Positions 27,114-33,799 of a stretch of DNA of 64,000 nucleotides are shown piece by piece. The position numbers and the translations under genes were made by a program. Positions within the stretch are counted from its first letter, which is position 1. Each line of letters begins with the position of its first letter. This DNA is from Streptomyces halobius (GTDB lineage: Bacteria > Actinomycetota > Actinomycetes > Streptomycetales > Streptomycetaceae): the NCBI RefSeq assembly GCF_023277745.1, contig NZ_CP086322.1:1426001-1490000 (forward strand). Direction: 5' to 3'. Below the pieces are notes generated by a model. It had not been told where the DNA came from. It did no database searches and worked only from the letters and a program-made list of their open reading frames with translations.

Positions 27114-27139
27114 CGGGCCCGGCTTGATCACCGGGCCCG
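27114..27139 (+). terminator. Intergenic stem-loop
   Basis: Nine-bp perfect stem CGGGCCCGG / CCGGGCCCG around the loop CTTGATCA, located 10 nt after a stop and upstream of the next GGAGAGGGAG site. Confidence 0.5.
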
Positions 27140-27172
27140 CACTGCTTCGCAACCCTGGAGAGGGAGACCATC

Positions 27173-27400
27173 ATGACCGAGCGCAGCAACAACTACCCCA
27201 CCGGCGACCCGTCCGGAATGTCGTTCATCGCGAACCGATGGACGTTCACGGGTCCGCAGGGATACCGCGTTGTGTTCGATGGCGACGGGTACACCGTCCT
27301 GTCATACAACGGGGCGGAAGAACGCCCGGTACCTCACGGGCGGGGGCTGTCCGAGGACGACGCGCACGCGTTGGCCGCGCGGCTGTCCGGGAGGGGCTGA
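27173..27400 (+). CDS. Small phage protein, 75 aa
   Basis: ATG preceded by TGGAGAGGGAGACC. Predicted small beta protein (W-T-F-T-G-P-Q-G-Y-R-V-V-F-D) with a helical end. First gene of a three-gene cassette with close spacing (2 nt and 2 nt). Function unknown. Confidence 0.6.
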   Translation: MTERSNNYPTGDPSGMSFIANRWTFTGPQGYRVVFDGDGYTVLSYNGAEERPVPHGRGLSEDDAHALAARLSGRG

Positions 27401-27402
27401 CC

Positions 27403-27594
27403 GTGACCAACACGAGCGAGCGTTACGACGTGTGGATCTTCGGCCGTTTGCCGAAGTACGTCCCACGCGGTGGTGTCGCGTCGATCACCAGTGGACTCAC
27501 GCTGGAAGAGGCACGCGCGTACCGCGACAAGAACACCGACGCGAACCACTACGGCCTGATCTACGTCGCGGGCACCCGTCGGCGGGTGAGCTGA
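27403..27594 (+). CDS. Small phage protein, 63 aa
   Basis: GTG start 2 nt after the previous stop, with GGGAGGGG 8-12 nt upstream. The product begins M-T-N-T-S-E-R-Y-D-V-W-I-F-G and has the look of a small alpha/beta protein with a basic end. Function unknown. Confidence 0.6.
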   Translation: MTNTSERYDVWIFGRLPKYVPRGGVASITSGLTLEEARAYRDKNTDANHYGLIYVAGTRRRVS

Positions 27595-27596
27595 CC

Positions 27597-27941
27597 ATGA
27601 TCAACACCGAAGAGCTGCCCGCGATCACGCACGTGTGGTCGTCGTTCGGACACACCTTCCTGAGCACGGGCGAGTACGACAGTGATGGCAATCCGTATGA
27701 GAAGTGCCTGACCTGCGGCGCCCAGTACGTGTGTAGTCGGCGGGAAGACGACCCGTCCGGCGGCGACTATCAGGCCAGTAACGGCGACGACCCCACCGAA
27801 TGCACGGGGCGCACCGACCTGTACCACGGTGAGGCGCCCTGTCAGGCGGACTACGGCCACCCGTGCGCGGCGGCCGAAGACGGGCCGTGCGAGCACGAAG
27901 CGCACACACACGAGTGCAATTGCCTGTACTGCACTGGCTGA
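27597..27941 (+). CDS. Cys/His-rich protein, probable zinc binding, 114 aa
   Basis: ATG 2 nt after the previous stop. It carries C-L-T-C in the middle, more Cys at about 46, 69, 82 and 90, and a C-terminal C-E-H-E-A-H-T-H-E-C-N-C-L-Y-C cluster. This pattern suggests at least two zinc sites. It ends the three-gene cassette; a strong stem-loop follows. Function unknown. Confidence 0.65.
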   Translation: MINTEELPAITHVWSSFGHTFLSTGEYDSDGNPYEKCLTCGAQYVCSRREDDPSGGDYQASNGDDPTECTGRTDLYHGEAPCQADYGHPCAAAEDGPCEHEAHTHECNCLYCTG

Positions 27942-27960
27942 TTCTCTGTTGGCCCAGACT

Positions 27961-27997
27961 GCCTCACGCCCTGACGTCCCCACCGGGGGTGTGAGGC
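27961..27997 (+). terminator. Intergenic stem-loop
   Basis: Eleven-bp stem (GCCTCACGCCC / GGGTGTGAGGC, one G-T pair) followed by CTTCCTGGTCTTGCAG, a tail shared with the next intergenic hairpin at 28260. Confidence 0.55.
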
Positions 27998-28027
27998 TTC
28001 CTGGTCTTGCAGAGGGGAGAACTGACC

Positions 28028-28240
28028 ATGACGACACACACGAGCGGCCCTGACTATCGCGCGGAAGCGGTCCGGGCGCTGGTCGAGAAACTGAACGCCG
28101 GTGAGGACCGGAACCGTCCGCAGCGATGGGAGCCGGTCATTCCGCACGACACCGTGATCACGGTGTTCCCTGGCTACGTGATCCAGTTCGGTGATGGGTT
28201 CAGGCGTGATCGCTGGTACTACCTGAAATCCGGAACCTGA
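28028..28240 (+). CDS. Small phage protein, 70 aa
   Basis: ATG after AGAGGGGAGAACTGACC. Helical N-terminal half (A-E-A-V-R-A-L-V-E-K-L) and a beta C-terminal half (V-I-T-V-F-P-G-Y-V-I-Q-F). A monocistronic cassette flanked by stem-loops. Function unknown. Confidence 0.6.
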   Translation: MTTHTSGPDYRAEAVRALVEKLNAGEDRNRPQRWEPVIPHDTVITVFPGYVIQFGDGFRRDRWYYLKSGT

Positions 28241-28259
28241 CTCCCTGTCGGATCAGCTT

Positions 28260-28289
28260 GCCCGGCACCTTCCCCATGGGGTGTCGGGC
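28260..28289 (+). terminator. Intergenic stem-loop
   Basis: Ten-bp stem (GCCCGGCACC / GGTGTCGGGC, one G-T pair) followed by the same CTTCCTGGTCTTGCAG tail as at 27998. The tail is not a U tract. Confidence 0.5.
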
Positions 28290-28312
28290 TTCCTGGTCTT
28301 GCAGTGAGACCA

Positions 28313-28339
28313 CGGCCGGCGACTGATCCTCGCCGGCCG
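28313..28339 (+). terminator. Second intergenic stem-loop
   Basis: Perfect 10-bp stem CGGCCGGCGA / TCGCCGGCCG with loop CTGATCC, directly before the next CTTGGAGAGGGG site. Two hairpins in one gap. Confidence 0.5.
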
Positions 28340-28366
28340 CAGGACTTCCCTTGGAGAGGGGAGATC

Positions 28367-28618
28367 ATGACCGAAAAGATCCCCGAGCCGCAGCTCGGCG
28401 AAATCGTACTGGGCGGCATCCTGGCCGCCCTTGAGGTTGTCGAGGAGTGGCGCGACAGTCAACCCCACGTTGTGGACTATCGCATCGAGGACGGTCTATA
28501 CGGGCTTCAGCTGGCCCGTAAGGCGTTGTCGCACTACCAGATGGGCACGCAATACCCCGAGTGGGAGGCAGCCCGTAAGCGCTTCGTCGCAACCCTTCGC
28601 AACGAAGGTGGCGAGTGA
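28367..28618 (+). CDS. Small helical phage protein, 83 aa
   Basis: ATG after CTTGGAGAGGGGAGATC. Mostly helical, acidic first half and basic second half, with no membrane segment. Its TGA overlaps a possible GTG start of the next gene, so the two genes form a coupled pair. Function unknown. Confidence 0.65.
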   Translation: MTEKIPEPQLGEIVLGGILAALEVVEEWRDSQPHVVDYRIEDGLYGLQLARKALSHYQMGTQYPEWEAARKRFVATLRNEGGE

Positions 28619-28620
28619 TC

Positions 28621-29241
28621 ATGGCGAAGCGACTGGCTACGCGTTCATGGCAGGCTCGTGAGGCTCTGGCGCGGCGTGAGCCGTACAACACGTACGGCGC
28701 TATGCGCGCGGAAGAGGGCGGCTCATGGAGTGCCGGGCGGCTCCCCGAACCGTGGCGTGAGCGCTACTTGAACGCCTACCGAGACAACAGGATCACCTAC
28801 ACCGTGCTGTCGTATCACACCCCCATTGCGTGGGTGCTGGACGACGGAGAGGTGATCGTGCCGGACGTGAAACACAGCCGCACCACGACCCGTCACCAGG
28901 ACCTGCTGTACGCGCTGGGACGGTCGTCCGACCAGTTCGCCAGGGAGGCACAGGAGGAGCGTCAGACGGCCCGTCAGCGGGCCGCAGAGCGACGAGCAGA
29001 GCGACGCGAGCGGCCGACCACGGTCACGTCCTTGCCAACACGGCCGACGGCCGTCAAGGCGGAGTCAGCAGAGCCATACGACCCGTACGCGGATCGGCCC
29101 TCCCGTAATCCGGTCGTGGCGCTGCGGCCGGTACCGAGGTCCTCCGGTGAGGCTGCCATCTATTCGGTCGAGTACCTGCACAAGCGCGAGAGCGCGTACG
29201 GCACGGAGCCGGACCGGTGGCGCCAGTTGCCCGTTGAGTGA
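28621..29241 (+). CDS. Conserved-looking phage/mobile-element protein, 206 aa
   Basis: The central segment Y-H-T-P-I-A-W-V-L-D-D-G followed by S-R-T-T-T-R-H-Q-D-L-L-Y-A-L resembles a domain common in phage and plasmid proteins of actinobacteria. An Arg/Glu-rich helix (about residues 108-130) and a disordered Pro/Arg segment follow. ATG at 28621 chosen; GTG at 28615 is an alternative. Possibly DNA-associated; function not assigned. Confidence 0.65.
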   Translation: MAKRLATRSWQAREALARREPYNTYGAMRAEEGGSWSAGRLPEPWRERYLNAYRDNRITYTVLSYHTPIAWVLDDGEVIVPDVKHSRTTTRHQDLLYALGRSSDQFAREAQEERQTARQRAAERRAERRERPTTVTSLPTRPTAVKAESAEPYDPYADRPSRNPVVALRPVPRSSGEAAIYSVEYLHKRESAYGTEPDRWRQLPVE

Positions 29242-29249
29242 CCCGGTGA

Positions 29250-29286
29250 CCGACTTGGCGCCCGTCCCCACCGGGCGCCTTGTCGG
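29250..29286 (+). terminator. Intergenic stem-loop (cassette type A, second copy)
   Basis: Same two-part stem as at 26536-26572, with one change in the loop; the flanks are also nearly identical over about 50 bp. Confidence 0.55.
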
Positions 29287-29327
29287 CTCCAACCGGGGCC
29301 GATTGATCCCTGGAGAGGGAGATCATC

Positions 29328-29459
29328 ATGGAGACCATCATCACGATCTTGATCGTGAGCGTGATCGTCTACGCGCTCGGCTTCGGCAAGGGCCGCAGTG
29401 CGGGCCAGACGGACAACGTCACCCGCGCGGTGGCGGACCTGCTGAGCAGGGGGCGTTGA
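29328..29459 (+). CDS. Single-pass membrane peptide, 43 aa
   Basis: ATG after TGGAGAGGGAGATC. Residues 3-19 (I-I-T-I-L-I-V-S-V-I-V-Y-A-L) form one hydrophobic helix, then a basic polar tail. The consensus ribosome site and the 2-nt gap to the next gene support it. A small membrane peptide in early phage regions could act in superinfection exclusion; that is speculation. Confidence 0.6.
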   Translation: METIITILIVSVIVYALGFGKGRSAGQTDNVTRAVADLLSRGR

Positions 29460-29461
29460 TC

Positions 29462-29689
29462 ATGGCTGAGCGCTGCCTGGCCGAGTACACCACCGTCCCT
29501 GGTCGCTTCCAGTGCATCAGCGACCCGGTGTTTCACTTCCGGTGGGTTGTGAACCCTTCAGGCTTGCCGAATAGCGGCAAGCACTGGGAGTCGTGGAGCT
29601 GCGCGCAGCACGCTGCGCGGATCATCCGCTTCGCCACAGCCATGCGGGGCCTGGTCGGCTCCGTCAGCGTCGAGCTGCATACCGATTGA
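29462..29689 (+). CDS. Small phage protein, 75 aa
   Basis: ATG 2 nt after the previous stop. Contains C-L-A-E-Y-T, F-Q-C-I-S and W-S-C-A-Q-H-A, a Cys/His spacing compatible with one zinc site. No recognised family. Confidence 0.6.
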   Translation: MAERCLAEYTTVPGRFQCISDPVFHFRWVVNPSGLPNSGKHWESWSCAQHAARIIRFATAMRGLVGSVSVELHTD

Positions 29690-29706
29690 CCCGCTGTCGG
29701 GCCATC

Positions 29707-29732
29707 GGGTGCCCGCCCCCCACCGGGCGCCC
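29707..29732 (+). terminator. Intergenic stem-loop
   Basis: Nine-bp stem GGGTGCCCG / CGGGCGCCC (one T-G pair), resembling the inner part of the type A element. Confidence 0.5.
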
Positions 29733-29781
29733 TCTTGGCCCCGCAAGGGGGAGGACCGACGCCCTTGGAGAGGGGATCGTC

Positions 29782-30210
29782 ATGCGTATCGCTACTGCCA
29801 TCACGCTGGTTGAGCAGCTGACCTACAAACCGGGGTGGGCGTTCACGGCCACGGACCACAGCAACAGGTTCGAAGGCGTGATCAAGATCCGGGTGGACTA
29901 CCCGGCCCGCAACTCCGCTCGGGACCAAGCTGAGGCTGGATACCCGGAGGAGATCGTCACCTATGCGGAGTTCCCCATCCTGGTGGGGGACTGCGGCGAC
30001 GGCCTGCGCCTGTACCGGCGCCTGCTGGCCTCGATCGTAGAGATCGAGACGCACGAGGCGCGCGAGTTCCTGCGGCTGCCCGAGAGCAACTGGGCGCCGT
30101 TCCACCCGCACAGGATCGACGGCATGCGGAATTGGGCTGCCATGGCGCACGATCCGGACGCGGCGGTGATGCAGGGACTGTCGAGGGATCTTCAGTTCGG
30201 CATCGCGTAG
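29782..30210 (+). CDS. Phage protein, 142 aa
   Basis: ATG after CTTGGAGAGGGGATCGTC. A mixed alpha/beta protein with W-A-F-T-A-T-D and F-E-G-V-I-K-I-R-V-D-Y strands followed by a helix (R-L-Y-R-R-L-L-A-S-I-V-E-I-E). Stand-alone cassette ended by the stem-loop at 30221. Function unknown. Confidence 0.65.
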   Translation: MRIATAITLVEQLTYKPGWAFTATDHSNRFEGVIKIRVDYPARNSARDQAEAGYPEEIVTYAEFPILVGDCGDGLRLYRRLLASIVEIETHEAREFLRLPESNWAPFHPHRIDGMRNWAAMAHDPDAAVMQGLSRDLQFGIA

Positions 30211-30220
30211 CAGCATCGAG

Positions 30221-30243
30221 GGGCCCGGCCGATCACCGGGCCC
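30221..30243 (+). terminator. Intergenic stem-loop
   Basis: Eight-bp stem GGGCCCGG / CCGGGCCC followed by TCTCTCATCTG, one of the few hairpins here with a pyrimidine-rich tail. Confidence 0.55.
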
Positions 30244-30280
30244 TCTCTCATCTGATCACCCATTGGAGAGGGGATTGATC

Positions 30281-30532
30281 ATGAGCAACGAGATCACTCC
30301 GGCGAACCTGCCGGACATCGGGTCCAATGAACCCGTCGTCACGTTTGTGATGCTGGAGTGCCGCACCTGCGGCGAGCACTCCGGCTGGGTCCGGTCGGAC
30401 GATCAGATGGCGCCTGCCTGGGACGGCGGCCATTTCACGTCCACCGGTCACACCAGGTTCTACCTGTGGTCGGTTACCCGGAACACGGCCCAGGTGTCCA
30501 CGTTCAAGGCGCGGAAGCGGGGCAAGCGATGA
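30281..30532 (+). CDS. Zinc-finger-like protein, 83 aa
   Basis: ATG after TTGGAGAGGGGATT. C-R-T-C-G-E-H-S-G-W and H-F-T-S-T-G-H-T-R-F form a C2H2-like zinc knuckle pattern also seen in small actinobacterial proteins (DUF7848-like). The C-terminus is basic. Stop overlaps the next start (ATGA). Role unknown; nucleic-acid binding is possible. Confidence 0.65.
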   Translation: MSNEITPANLPDIGSNEPVVTFVMLECRTCGEHSGWVRSDDQMAPAWDGGHFTSTGHTRFYLWSVTRNTAQVSTFKARKRGKR

Positions 30533-30729
30533 ACCCCCTGGAACTGCGCTACGCGCTGTACGTCTTCCTGTCGGGCCTGAGCCAGCCTGCGGCGATCAAG
30601 TGGGCTGTTCTGATCAGCCCTGAGCCAGGCGAGCCCGTGGCAATCGAAGTCGGCGTGGACGACGAATACAGCACGCCCCCGATGGTCCGGAAGTACCGGA
30701 TCATCATCGAAGAGGTCGCCAACTCCTGA
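30529..30729 (+). CDS. Small phage protein, 66 aa
   Basis: ATGA overlap with the zinc-finger gene indicates coupled translation. A helix (residues 1-25) and two strands (W-A-V-L-I-S, K-Y-R-I-I-I-E-E) are predicted by eye. Function unknown. Confidence 0.6.
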   Translation: MNPLELRYALYVFLSGLSQPAAIKWAVLISPEPGEPVAIEVGVDDEYSTPPMVRKYRIIIEEVANS

Positions 30730-30747
30730 CCCTGCCGGGCCCAAGCC

Positions 30748-30778
30748 GGCCGCACGGTGCCCCCAGCACCGTGCGGCC
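30748..30778 (+). terminator. Intergenic stem-loop
   Basis: Perfect 13-bp stem GGCCGCACGGTGC / GCACCGTGCGGCC with a 5-nt loop, then CTCTTGGCCTT. The strongest hairpin of the cassette series. Confidence 0.65.
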
Positions 30779-30810
30779 TCTTGGCCTTACAAGGAGAGGA
30801 GAGGGCCGAC

Positions 30811-31209
30811 ATGGAGAGGAACAACCTGCCCAAAGAGCCGGAGGCGCTATGGGCGTTGCTGGCCGACGTGCTCAACGCGCTTGAGGACGCGGGTGAGTCC
30901 CCGACACTGGAAGGCTGGGACACAGAGGGCCGGGACGTAGACGACCGCACATACCTGCCGGGCATTCGTCGCCAGCCTGAAGACGGACACTGCTGGCACC
31001 GCAGGATCACATGGAATGCCGACAATTCCACCCGTTGGGTGGCGACCGAGGGCGGCACATGGGAATGGCCTGAGACTGAGCGGACGGCAAGGCTCAACGA
31101 GCTGGCCAAGGTGGCCAAGGAGATCAAGAGGGCCGGCGACGGCTCCCTACTCCGCAACCCCGAGCGGGTGTTCCGCATGGTCAGCGACCTTGCGGAGCAG
31201 GCGACATGA
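30811..31209 (+). CDS. Acidic phage protein, 132 aa
   Basis: ATG at 30811 follows AAGGAGAGGAGAGGG. Starts M-E-R-N-N-L-P-K-E-P and carries W-A-L-L-A-D-V-L-N-A-L-E-D-A and C-W-H-R-R-I-T-W segments. No known motif. Its stop overlaps the start of a broken gene (ATGA). Confidence 0.6.
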   Translation: MERNNLPKEPEALWALLADVLNALEDAGESPTLEGWDTEGRDVDDRTYLPGIRRQPEDGHCWHRRITWNADNSTRWVATEGGTWEWPETERTARLNELAKVAKEIKRAGDGSLLRNPERVFRMVSDLAEQAT

Positions 31210-31405
31210 GCAAGCTGACCGGCAAGGAGCCGAAGCACTGGCACGACGGGGACGGTAGGCACCGCATGCCGGACCCGCGCACGCTCGGGGTTGCCCCGAG
31301 CCGGTCAAGGCCGCGTTCGCCCTCATCGCGGTGAACGAGGAGCAGAACACCAAACTCCGCATGCTGATCGCTGCCTTCCGGCAAGCGCAGGCCGACGGAC
31401 GCTGA
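31206..31405 (+). pseudogene. Small phage gene with a -1 frame change
   Basis: The frame beginning at ATG 31206 (M-S-K-L-T-G-K-E-P-K-H-W-H-D) loses coding character near 31,290 and stops at 31,334. A clearly protein-like continuation (E-P-V-K-A-A-F-A-L-I-A-V-N-E-E) runs in the -1 frame to a stop at 31,405. The joined product would be about 66 aa. I see no classic slippery heptamer at the junction, so an indel (or sequencing error) is more likely than programmed frameshifting. Confidence 0.6.
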
Positions 31406-31408
31406 ACC

Positions 31409-31441
31409 ACGGGCCCCGGGACTGATCCCCCGGGGCCCCGT
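31409..31441 (+). terminator. Intergenic stem-loop
   Basis: Twelve-bp stem ACGGGCCCCGGG with CCCGGGGCCCCGT (one bulged C), between the broken gene and the next AAGGAGAGG site. Confidence 0.55.
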
Positions 31442-31468
31442 CATCGCGATCAAGGAGAGGAATCGACG

Positions 31469-31837
31469 ATGAGCAGCATTCCACCCGAGATCAACCGTGA
31501 GATGCGCGGGCACACCTTCTACCCGACCGAGGCAGACAGCATCCCGCCTTTGTATGCGCAAGACAGCAAAGGCAAGGACGCCATCGCGTACGTCCACTAC
31601 TTCGGGCCCGCTCTGGATGCGTACGTGACCGAGTACGACCCCAAGACGGGCGAGGCGTTCGGTTGGGTCATGCTCAACAACGACCTGCCGAACGCCGAAC
31701 TGGGCTACATCGACTTGCCCGCGTACGAGTCGTACTCGTACAAGGCCATCTGGCCTTTCGCCGAGCGGGATCTGCATTTCGATCCCAAGCCTCTGCGCGA
31801 GTGCATCGCCGAAGTCGAGCGCCGGTTCGGCGCCTGA
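31469..31837 (+). CDS. DUF2958-like protein, 122 aa
   Basis: ATG after AAGGAGAGGAATCG. The segments P-P-L-Y-A-Q-D, V-H-Y-F-G-P-A-L-D-A-Y-V-T-E-Y-D-P, G-E-A-F-G-W and E-L-G-Y-I-D match my recollection of DUF2958, a small domain often found on plasmids and phages near anti-restriction genes. Biochemical function is unknown. Confidence 0.65.
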   Translation: MSSIPPEINREMRGHTFYPTEADSIPPLYAQDSKGKDAIAYVHYFGPALDAYVTEYDPKTGEAFGWVMLNNDLPNAELGYIDLPAYESYSYKAIWPFAERDLHFDPKPLRECIAEVERRFGA

Positions 31838-31848
31838 CTCCAAGCTCC

Positions 31849-31875
31849 AGGCCCCCGGCTGATCACCGGGGGTCT
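31849..31875 (+). terminator. Intergenic stem-loop
   Basis: Ten-bp stem AGGCCCCCGG / CCGGGGGTCT (one G-T pair), loop CTGATCA, followed by GTTCATCACC. Confidence 0.5.
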
Positions 31876-31899
31876 GTTCATCACCAAGGAGAGGAAACC

Positions 31900-32103
31900 A
31901 TGACCAAGACCGAAGCTGAACAGCACAGGCTCGAACTCGCCAAACGCACCTGGAAGAGTCTCGCGACGCTGCTCAACATCATGGATGAGCTGGACCTTAA
32001 CCCCACCCTGCCGGAGGGCTACATGGGTGACCGCATCGTCGGCAACCTCGGATCCGTCCGCCGGGACGAGAACGGCCGGAAGTGGATCGCGGTGACCCAG
32101 TGA
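31900..32103 (+). CDS. Small helical phage protein, 67 aa
   Basis: ATG after AAGGAGAGGAAACC. Helical N-terminus (E-L-A-K-R-T-W-K-S-L-A-T-L-L-N) and a short beta end. Its TGA overlaps the next ATG (TGATG). Function unknown. Confidence 0.6.
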   Translation: MTKTEAEQHRLELAKRTWKSLATLLNIMDELDLNPTLPEGYMGDRIVGNLGSVRRDENGRKWIAVTQ

Positions 32104-32354
32104 TGGACTTGGACAAGCTCAACCCCGATGCACTCGCCGAGTGCGGCGACGACGAGCTAGACGAGCGCGAAGCCGTCCAGCCGGTCACGGAAATGATGAT
32201 CTACAAATACGTAGTCGGCTCCGAGCTGCCCTCGGAGAGCGCTCATCCGTTCGCCACGTGGTTGTACCAGGTCTGGTACCAATTCAACGAGGACGGCGAA
32301 CTCACCAACGGCAAGCTGATCGCCGGACCGCTCTCCCACTGGCGCGGCCAGTGA
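32103..32354 (+). CDS. Acidic phage protein, 83 aa
   Basis: ATG at 32103 overlaps the previous stop. Starts M-D-L-D-K-L-N-P-D and is strongly acidic for its first 30 residues, then has W-L-Y-Q-V-W-Y-Q-F-N. Function unknown. Confidence 0.6.
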   Translation: MDLDKLNPDALAECGDDELDEREAVQPVTEMMIYKYVVGSELPSESAHPFATWLYQVWYQFNEDGELTNGKLIAGPLSHWRGQ

Positions 32355-32364
32355 CCCCACATAC

Positions 32365-32499
32365 GCCCGACTAGACCCCCCGGTCGGGCACGGGCCCCCT
32401 GTCACCTGGGAGGAGGGCAGGGGGCCCTCTCACGTCCGTACAGCCTCGTGACCCGCGCGCTCCTGCCCTTTCCCCTCTCCGCAGTTGAGCGCGCGGGTC
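32365..32499 (+). terminator. Cluster of three stem-loops in a 199-bp gap
   Basis: GCCCGAC/GTCGGGC at 32365-32389, GGGCCCCCTG/CAGGGGGCCC at 32392-32427, and a 13-bp perfect stem GACCCGCGCGCTC/GAGCGCGCGGGTC at 32450-32499 with a 24-nt loop. No gene fits in the gap. It probably ends one transcription unit and leads into the gene at 32554. Confidence 0.5.
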
Positions 32500-32553
32500 T
32501 CGTGGCCGCTACGGGCGGCCGGATCAAGGTCATGATCGACTGGAGAGGAAGCC

Positions 32554-33141
32554 ATGACCGACACAGAGAACCGGCAGATGCTGCCGGAGGTCGCCGCCTA
32601 CATCGAGGCGCGCGACAAGGCCGAGGAGACGTACAAGGCCGCCGGGAAGGAGATCGGGGCTAAGTACTCGGCCGCTTTCGGCGGCCTCGACTACCACTCC
32701 GAGGAGAGCAAGGAGCAGCGCAAGGCGCACCGTCAGGAGCGGGACGCGGCCTGGGAGCAGCGCCACATCGCCATCAACGAGGCGTGGAACGCGATGAAGC
32801 AGTCCAGCGACCCGCTGGTCCGTTTCATCGCCGAACACTGCAAGGAGTATCAGGGCGAGGCCATCGAGGCCCTGAAGGCCCTCCCGGCTACGGCCGACGA
32901 GCTGGACGAGCTGGCGGAGGACTGGAACTGGTGCCGTATCTGGGATCAGTTCCGGGCGCAGGCCGTCGAGGCCGGCGTGTTCCCGGGGGTCACACCCCTG
33001 AGCGCTGCCCGGAAGGCTGTGCTGGAGTGGGCCGACAACTACATCAGCCTGAGCCGGTCCAACCGCCGGAAGATCAACCAGCTGCTGGATGACCTTGTCG
33101 CCGAAGCCAAGGGCGAGAAGAGCAGCGAGGCCGCAGCATGA
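32554..33141 (+). CDS. Helical phage protein, 195 aa
   Basis: ATG after CTGGAGAGGAAGCC. The first ~70 residues are a charged, coiled-coil-like helix (Y-K-A-A-G-K-E-I-G-A-K-Y, R-Q-E-R-D-A-A-W-E-Q-R); the rest is helical and acidic, ending Lys/Glu/Ala. No membrane segment or motif. Stop overlaps the start of the next, broken gene. Function unknown. Confidence 0.65.
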   Translation: MTDTENRQMLPEVAAYIEARDKAEETYKAAGKEIGAKYSAAFGGLDYHSEESKEQRKAHRQERDAAWEQRHIAINEAWNAMKQSSDPLVRFIAEHCKEYQGEAIEALKALPATADELDELAEDWNWCRIWDQFRAQAVEAGVFPGVTPLSAARKAVLEWADNYISLSRSNRRKINQLLDDLVAEAKGEKSSEAAA

Positions 33142-33536
33142 TCGAGCTGACCTACATCAAGGCCAAGGAGTTGCCGAGCGAAGCCCTTGCCGACAAGGGT
33201 GTGGACTTCGTCTACGCCCAGCCGTATGACGACCGGATTGGCTGCTACTACGCCCACGTTGTGGGCGAGGAGTGCGTGCCCGGCTGAATCGTGGGCCACG
33301 TGCTCCACAAGGCGGGCGTACCGCTGTCCGAGTTCCAGAAGCCTGGCCGGGAGGGCATCAACGCTGACGACCTGCTGTATCGCCTGCATATGGCCGAGGT
33401 TCTCACCTACGAGGGGAGGGCCATCGCGCTGCTGAGGGTGGCGCAGAACCGCCAGGACGCGGGGGTGTCCTGGGGGCAAGCCGTGCGCGAAGCCGTCACA
33501 TCCGTGGAGTCCGCTCCGGGCCCGCGCGAGGCGTAA
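33138..33536 (+). pseudogene. Phage gene interrupted by an in-frame TGA
   Basis: A 133-codon frame is open except for TGA at 33285-33287 (codon 50). The sequence before (G-E-E-C-V-P-G) and after (I-V-G-H-V-L-H-K-A-G-V) keeps the same frame and protein character. Related small actinobacterial proteins have Cys before I-V-G-H, so TGC/TGT to TGA is the likely change. The downstream part could be re-initiated at GTG 33291. Probably a nonsense mutation. Confidence 0.65.
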
Positions 33537-33545
33537 CCCGAGCCG

Positions 33546-33583
33546 CCCACCCCGCCGGTGCCGGCTCCACCCGGCGGGGTGGG
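33546..33583. terminator. Bidirectional terminator
   Basis: Perfect 13-bp stem CCCACCCCGCCGG / CCGGCGGGGTGGG between the rightward small-gene series and the leftward DUF397 gene. Position between convergent genes supports termination in both directions. Confidence 0.75.
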
Positions 33584-33601
33584 TGCTTCAGCAACACCGG
33601 T

Positions 33602-33799
33602 TCAGGTGCTGAACTGCCCGCCCTTGACTGCGGCGACGAACGAAGACCAGCCGTCCGCCGAGAAGACCAGTGCCGGGCCGTGCGGGTCCTTGCTGTCCCG
33701 GACGGGGACGGCGCCGGGGATATTGGCGGCAACCTCGATGCAGTTACCGCCGTTGCTGCTGTAGGAGGACTTGACCCAGCGGGGGGAGTCGGTTGTCAC
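33602..33799 (-). CDS. DUF397 protein, 65 aa
   Basis: Matches the small DUF397 family of Streptomyces: W-V-K-S-S-Y-S-S-N-G-G-N-C-I-E-V-A then V-R-D-S-K-D-P-H-G-P-A-L and W-S-S-F-V-A-A-V-K-G-G. GTG overlaps the stop of the upstream XRE/DUF5753 gene (GTGA). The pair is a typical regulator/partner module affecting development and secondary metabolism in Streptomyces; here it sits in the prophage, possibly as lysogeny control or cargo. Confidence 0.9.
   Translation of the reverse strand: MTTDSPRWVKSSYSSNGGNCIEVAANIPGAVPVRDSKDPHGPALVFSADGWSSFVAAVKGGQFST

Noticed and set aside
33285..33287. Selenocysteine insertion at the in-frame TGA
   Set aside because: No SelB-type stem directly downstream could be recognised and the family position normally seems to hold Cys by simple codon change; a nonsense mutation is simpler.
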